Source: Meandrina meandrites (lineage: Eukaryota > Cnidaria > Anthozoa > Scleractinia > Meandrinidae). Taken from it: a stretch of 64,000 nt of DNA. A program made the position numbers and the translations under genes. Under the pieces are notes generated by a model. That model searched no databases, was not told the origin of the DNA, and worked only from the letters and a program-made list of their open reading frames with translations. Each line of letters opens with the position of its first letter. Positions within the stretch are counted from its first letter, which is position 1. Shown here in pieces: positions 59,650 to 64,000 of the stretch. The stretch lies in the NCBI GenBank assembly GCA_963693305.1, contig OY855905.1, positions 23,642,437 to 23,706,436 on the forward strand, written 5' to 3'.

Positions 59650-62600
59650 ATGGAGATTTTCGCGCGTTTCCTGCTCGCAGCTATCTTCGTTACATTGCAT
59701 CAGTGTAAGTTAGCCATAACCTAGTTTCTGATCATTAACTAGCTAAGCTGCAATGTAGGAGTTACCTTCTTGGAGAGATCAACAATCTGAAATCACTAAA
59801 CTCGTTTTCATGCATTCAGGTGATTCATTTGATGCTTACTGAGTAGGGTTAAAACTAAAAAGCGCCAGTGAATTTAGAGAAAGCGTTCCAAGAAAGGCCC
59901 CTACTGCTAAAACTTTTAACCGTGAAATGAATACCCGCAACACAAAGGGTTCGTTGCACAGCCCCAGGGTGACGATGAGTGATGTAAGGTCTTAACACGA
60001 CCTCTAGTGCAAGAGAAAGCTAGCTGGGTCTAATTGTAGCATGGCTGTAGAGGGGAGTTTGAAAGTTTGAAATTAAAACTATTCAGTTAAATGGAAAGAT
60101 TCTTTAAGTCATTTGAAGTTCGACACCGTTTATTGGCACGGCAGGTCATGCTGTGTCTGTGTATAGCCGCACGCTCCTCACACACCCTCCTTTCGATTTT
60201 TCATGAGGAAAGCTGGTGGCTGTACACAGGCTTATGGACGATAGCTTCAGGTCAAATGGCGTACCACATTCAAATCGATCTAGATTCTTAAATTATTGTA
60301 TACTTGTTTTTAAAAACGATATTTCGCATGATTACAGCTATTTCGAGAAAGGTTGTCGAAAAAAAAAAGACTGAAAGGTGGTCTGGATATTCACTGGAAT
60401 TTTGCATATTGGCCTAGTGGAAATTTACAAGTTTGTATTTTTGTACGTGGAAAATTTGTGTTTCCTCTCAGGGGCCTATATCTGTAGCTTTACTTTTAAC
60501 TGCTGCATGTCTTTGAGTGAGGAAAATTCTTCTAAACTTCAGAGGCGCTAAACGTACCTTGTTTCTACATGTCTGAAAAGAAAGAAAACCTGAAATTCGC
60601 GTTTATTTTGTTGTTATATCTCATTAGTATTCAACACGTGCAGTAGCTCTATACGTCTACACATACTACCTTTCGGGATTGGCTTGTGCAGTTTTGTGAT
60701 TTTTTTCCGACAACGTTTCTCGAAATAGCTGTATATGCCACACAAGAGTATAGTGCTTTCCGCACGCGCTGATAGGTCAATTCACGGCTTGGTAAATGCC
60801 CATAACTATTCACCTCCACTTCGGTGAATAATTGTTAATTTTCGAATCATTTTCTGTAATATTCGGGTATGGTGTGGTTTGTTGAGTGTTCTTTTGCGCT
60901 AACAGCGGAACCCACCCCACTGACTGAGTTTGGCTGGGCTCGAATGCCTTTTGAAAATATAAAACTCTTTGCACCCCATTTGAAGATAGAGCGCGTTCTT
61001 ATGTCTGTGATATGATAAAACAAGACACTACTTACTACATCTAGCCAATCAGTGTGATTCCAAATTCCTAAATGAACCAATCATCCGGCAGCTTTAAATA
61101 ACAAGCGCGAGAAAACGCGCGTAACCCATGTAAGATTGCATGATTTGGGTTAAGTTTCCGATTGGTCGAAAAATTAATTCGATCCGATGGAATGCAGTAT
61201 ATTTTACAGGCCGTTTAGTCAGTTAGAGAGCTCATGTGTAAGCAAAGACATTTAAAACTTTAATTGGAAGAAGACTCTGTGTGAGTTCAACGTGTGTTGA
61301 GTCCGTTAAAAACTTAAACAAAATTCGCTTGTTCGCCTTGTACGGTATTCAAGCAAAAAAGTCCGTCGAGATGACAAAATAAATATCATCAACGGCGCAA
61401 AACAAAATATGACGAAGCTTAGACCAATACGTCCGATCATGGACCGTGAAAGTGTGGTCAAACTGAATCATTTCAGTCTCATAACTCTGAGTCGAAATCC
61501 ATGTTTGAAAAAAATGTTCCTGATGCAGTTCAATTTCAGTTCACGCGGAGAACAACAGCGAATTTAAAGATAAAGAGAAATTAAGAGAAATCATTGTAAT
61601 GCTGGTAGTTGGGTAATGAACAGTTTTTAAAAATGATCAAGCTAAGGTAGCATTCATTCTTCCAAAAGGTGAAGCATCAAAATATGAAAATAGTGCAAAA
61701 ACCTTCTCATCTAACAAGCAAGAGGTTGTAATAAACGCAAGCAAAACTAACCAAGATCAACACCAGCAAGTATCCAGGAAGACAGCTCAAGACGAATCCA
61801 ACAAAAATGCGCCACAAGAGGGTGAGTGTTGTTATTAGTTTCGTTCCTATAACTCCAGTCTACATCTGAGATGTTAATGTGCACGTTTCTTTTAGTTGCA
61901 ATTAATCGGCAGGGGCGTAGCCAGAGTTTTGAAATGTTGTTGGCCTGGGAAACCGCATTTCGAAGACATAAGGGGGAAGGCCGGAGGGGAGGCTGAGGTC
62001 CACAAAGAAAATTTTTCAGATCGAGACTCTCGAAATGCTTTCTCCCTTATTTTTTGGTGATTTTATGTGTATTTAGACAGCTCCCAAATTCTAACATTCA
62101 TGACAAGGAATTGCGCCATTTTTCACTAATTCCTAATTGAACGTACTTGTCTATAACGGTGCATGCCGTTGTGCGTTCAACTGTCAACTACGTTTGTAGC
62201 CTCCAGTATAACAAAATATCTCATTGCACATTGAGTGAGTTTTCTCCGCCACTACAACCGAGTGCTACAGTTATAATCTCCAGTAAGGGGTTAGGGGACA
62301 TTTCAGTACGATATTGGAACTCCGGCTTGTGGAGCTGGTCATACGCGAGAACTACTCCATAGTTTGTTGTTTGATTATATTACTTTCAATACGTTTCAGC
62401 TGCAATCTTGGACAAAACTAGTTGAAACAAACGCATTTCGCGCATTTTTCGCAAATGTCTTGACTTGCAAGCGGTTAAAAAGTATTTCGTCCCACTCTCC
62501 CCCATAGCTACTCAATGTTGTTTCACGGGGTTTGCAGTTCACCAGGCTTTGTTTTCACAACAAAACAGCATTGACAACATTGGAATAGGGGAGGGGGGGG

Positions 62601-63606
62601 GGGGGGGGTTGAAAAAATAATCTGTCGTACCCTACCTTAAATTAGTGGCATCTTGGCTAAGTGCTTAAAAAGCTTTGTCCAAGACTGTAGTGCTGACGCC
62701 TTCATCCATTGAAATCGTAAAGCTGTTACAAAAAAAGACAGCACGTTAAAAGCGTGCGCTGAAAAAAATTAGAGCATGTACGTGCCAAGGATTTGTAGAC
62801 CTCTGGGATAATGATAGTGATGTGGTCTTTCCCAGCGTGTCGATCCTTAATGGACAACCAAGCCTCCAAAAAGAGTCGCTTATGAAAAACAGGCTCGTGT
62901 TCAACAACACTGACAGCGTGAAAATCCATTTGATGTTTGTTTTCGTGGACACAGGAAATCTTAGGGTCATGGCCGAACAGAGCAAAAGAGCAGTTGCTAT
63001 ACCACCCACAACAGGACACCCAGACTCATGCTTCTCTAAGGTGTCTGGGTTTTATATCTTAAAGGTGGAACTACAACTGGGCCCAAGAGAGCGCTCCCTG
63101 CATTAGCAATGTCAGCACTGAAAAACCCCAAAATACAGGAAGCAGTTGTAGACAAAGGATTGGAAGTAATGAACAAACTGGTGGACAAGCAGCTTAGAAT
63201 TATTGACGAGGCTCAGGAGAAGGCTTCTAACTTCCTTGCTAAAGAGGTGAGCTGTAGAACCATCAGCTGATCGATGTTTTGGCCTCCTACTAATCATTCC
63301 CGCGCTTGGGGAAGACTTGAAATTGTTTTAAGCTGTATTAACACAAGTTTATAATCATTGTAGATCAAACTGGACATCATGCCTGATAAAGCATGGAGCA
63401 CCCCAGATATGTTTGTTCCCCCCGGATACCACATGGGAGCGTCGATTTCCAATGTTGAGAAGACCGAGAAAGAACATGGCGATGTGCCTTACACTTATTC
63501 TCCAAACACCGGGCTAGGATACGTCATGATGAACGGCTGCTACGGAACCAATTACACATCAAATGACCCTTGCTATAATGCAAAATACAAATCAACTATC
63601 TGCCTC
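59650..63606 (+). CDS. Gene C: third MACPF-family paralogue, 5' part only
   Basis: Exons 59650-59704 (signal peptide MEIFARFLLAAIFVTLHQ), 61669-61821, 63065-63246 and 63364-63606, with phases 1, 1, 0, 0, identical to genes A and B. Exon 2 is a polar linker unlike either paralogue. Exon 3 carries Gly-Pro-Lys-Arg and the helix IQEAVVDKGLEVMNKLVDKQ. Exon 4 encodes the Cys domain with GYHMGASIS, MNGCYG and DPCYNAKY, 81 codons as in B. The MACPF core, beta modules and pentraxin domain would lie beyond 64000; their presence is inferred. The start is chosen as the ATG opening a hydrophobic leader that ends in the GTAAGT donor. Confidence 0.85.
62750..63010 (-). mobile_element. Retroelement C-terminal fragment (Penelope-like?)
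   Basis: The minus strand reads HQMDFHAV, then VVEHEPVFHKRLFLEAWLSI and IPEVYKSLAR. The H-E-P...R...EAW / IP..Y.SL pattern resembles the tail of GIY-YIG-type Penelope-like retroelements. Frames are broken. It lies in gene C intron 2; the opposite-strand frame there is considered its shadow. Confidence 0.5.
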
Positions 63607-63852
63607 GTAAGAACATATTTTACTTCAGACGCAAATATGTTTTGATGAATTGTTGTCTGTCTGAGTACTTGAGTATACCGTCACTATAAAACACCCAAGT
63701 TCTCTTTATTTTTGCCGTCAAATTCCATTCTCGTTCCAAAGAGAAATTTGGTTCTTTTAGCCGGCGGGGCCTAGACGCGTGGAGTAAAAGACTTTTTCTT
63801 TCTCCTGCCTATGCTCGGGTAACTAAAAGAATTGAACGGCTCTGGAAAAATC

Positions 63853-64000
63853 GGTGGCCTTATGGTTAGTGCGCTGGACTCCGGATTGAGCGGTCCGGAT
63901 TCGAGCCCTGGCCGGGGTCACTACGTTGCGTTCTTGGGCAAGATACCTTACTCTCATAGTGCCTCTCCAAGGTAGGTGCGGTGGCCTAATGGTTAGTGCG
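63853..64000 (+). mobile_element. Two successive tRNA-derived SINE heads
   Basis: GGTGGCCTTATGGTTAGTGC with B box GATTCGAGCCC at 63853-63967, followed at about 63975 by a second GCGGTGGCCTAATGGTTAGT that runs off the window. Same family as 45372-45633. Confidence 0.8.

Noticed and set aside
62822..63106. 94-codon open frame (+)
   Set aside because: Opposite strand reads a retroelement tail, and its 3' end overlaps gene C exon 3 in another frame.

Overview
The window is intron-rich animal DNA. Nearly all real coding sequence lies in short exons bounded by GT/AG with consistent phases, and the introns are full of small transposons and tRNA-derived SINEs. The protein repertoire (large secreted MACPF proteins with C-terminal pentraxin/LamG-like domains, and a receptor-channel with a potassium-channel-type filter) together with the repeat content points to an anthozoan cnidarian, most likely a stony coral. 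That assignment is inference; no species can be read from the sequence.

Layout. 1-3097 (+): 3' half of a glutamate-receptor-like ion channel gene carrying a Y-G-D filter, followed by a recent tandem duplication of its 3' end (1796-3176 and 4597-4960, copied at 4971-6405). 6.4-12.9 kb: no convincing gene, several TIR elements and a 171-bp palindrome. 14634-21557 (+): gene D, a secreted protein with two tandem pentraxin-like domains. 22868-37835 (-): gene A, a MACPF-pentraxin protein of about 1,190 codons with one extra base in exon 9. 41760-56957 (-): gene B, its intact paralogue in 15 exons (about 1,250 aa). 59650-63606 (+): gene C, a third paralogue placed head-to-head with B and cut by the right edge.

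A, B and C share one plan: signal peptide, fast-changing linker, conserved Lys-Arg, helical segment, Cys-containing N-domain, MACPF core, beta-rich modules, Cys-rich module, pentraxin domain (the last parts are unseen in C). MACPF proteins form membrane pores and pentraxin-type domains bind surface ligands, so these look like lectin-targeted pore formers for immunity, venom or egg defence. Gene D carries the same pentraxin exon pair without a pore domain and may be a stand-alone recogniser. Gene B is open throughout. A (+1 base) and D (-1 base) each have one frameshift inside an otherwise conserved exon, which is either real decay or assembly error.

Mobile DNA is abundant and often datable from target duplications: TA-flanked MITEs and pogo-like elements, TTAA-flanked piggyBac-like MITEs, TAA/TTA-flanked Harbinger-like MITEs, a hAT-like element, a LINE remnant split by a MITE, a Penelope-like fragment, and several SINE families.
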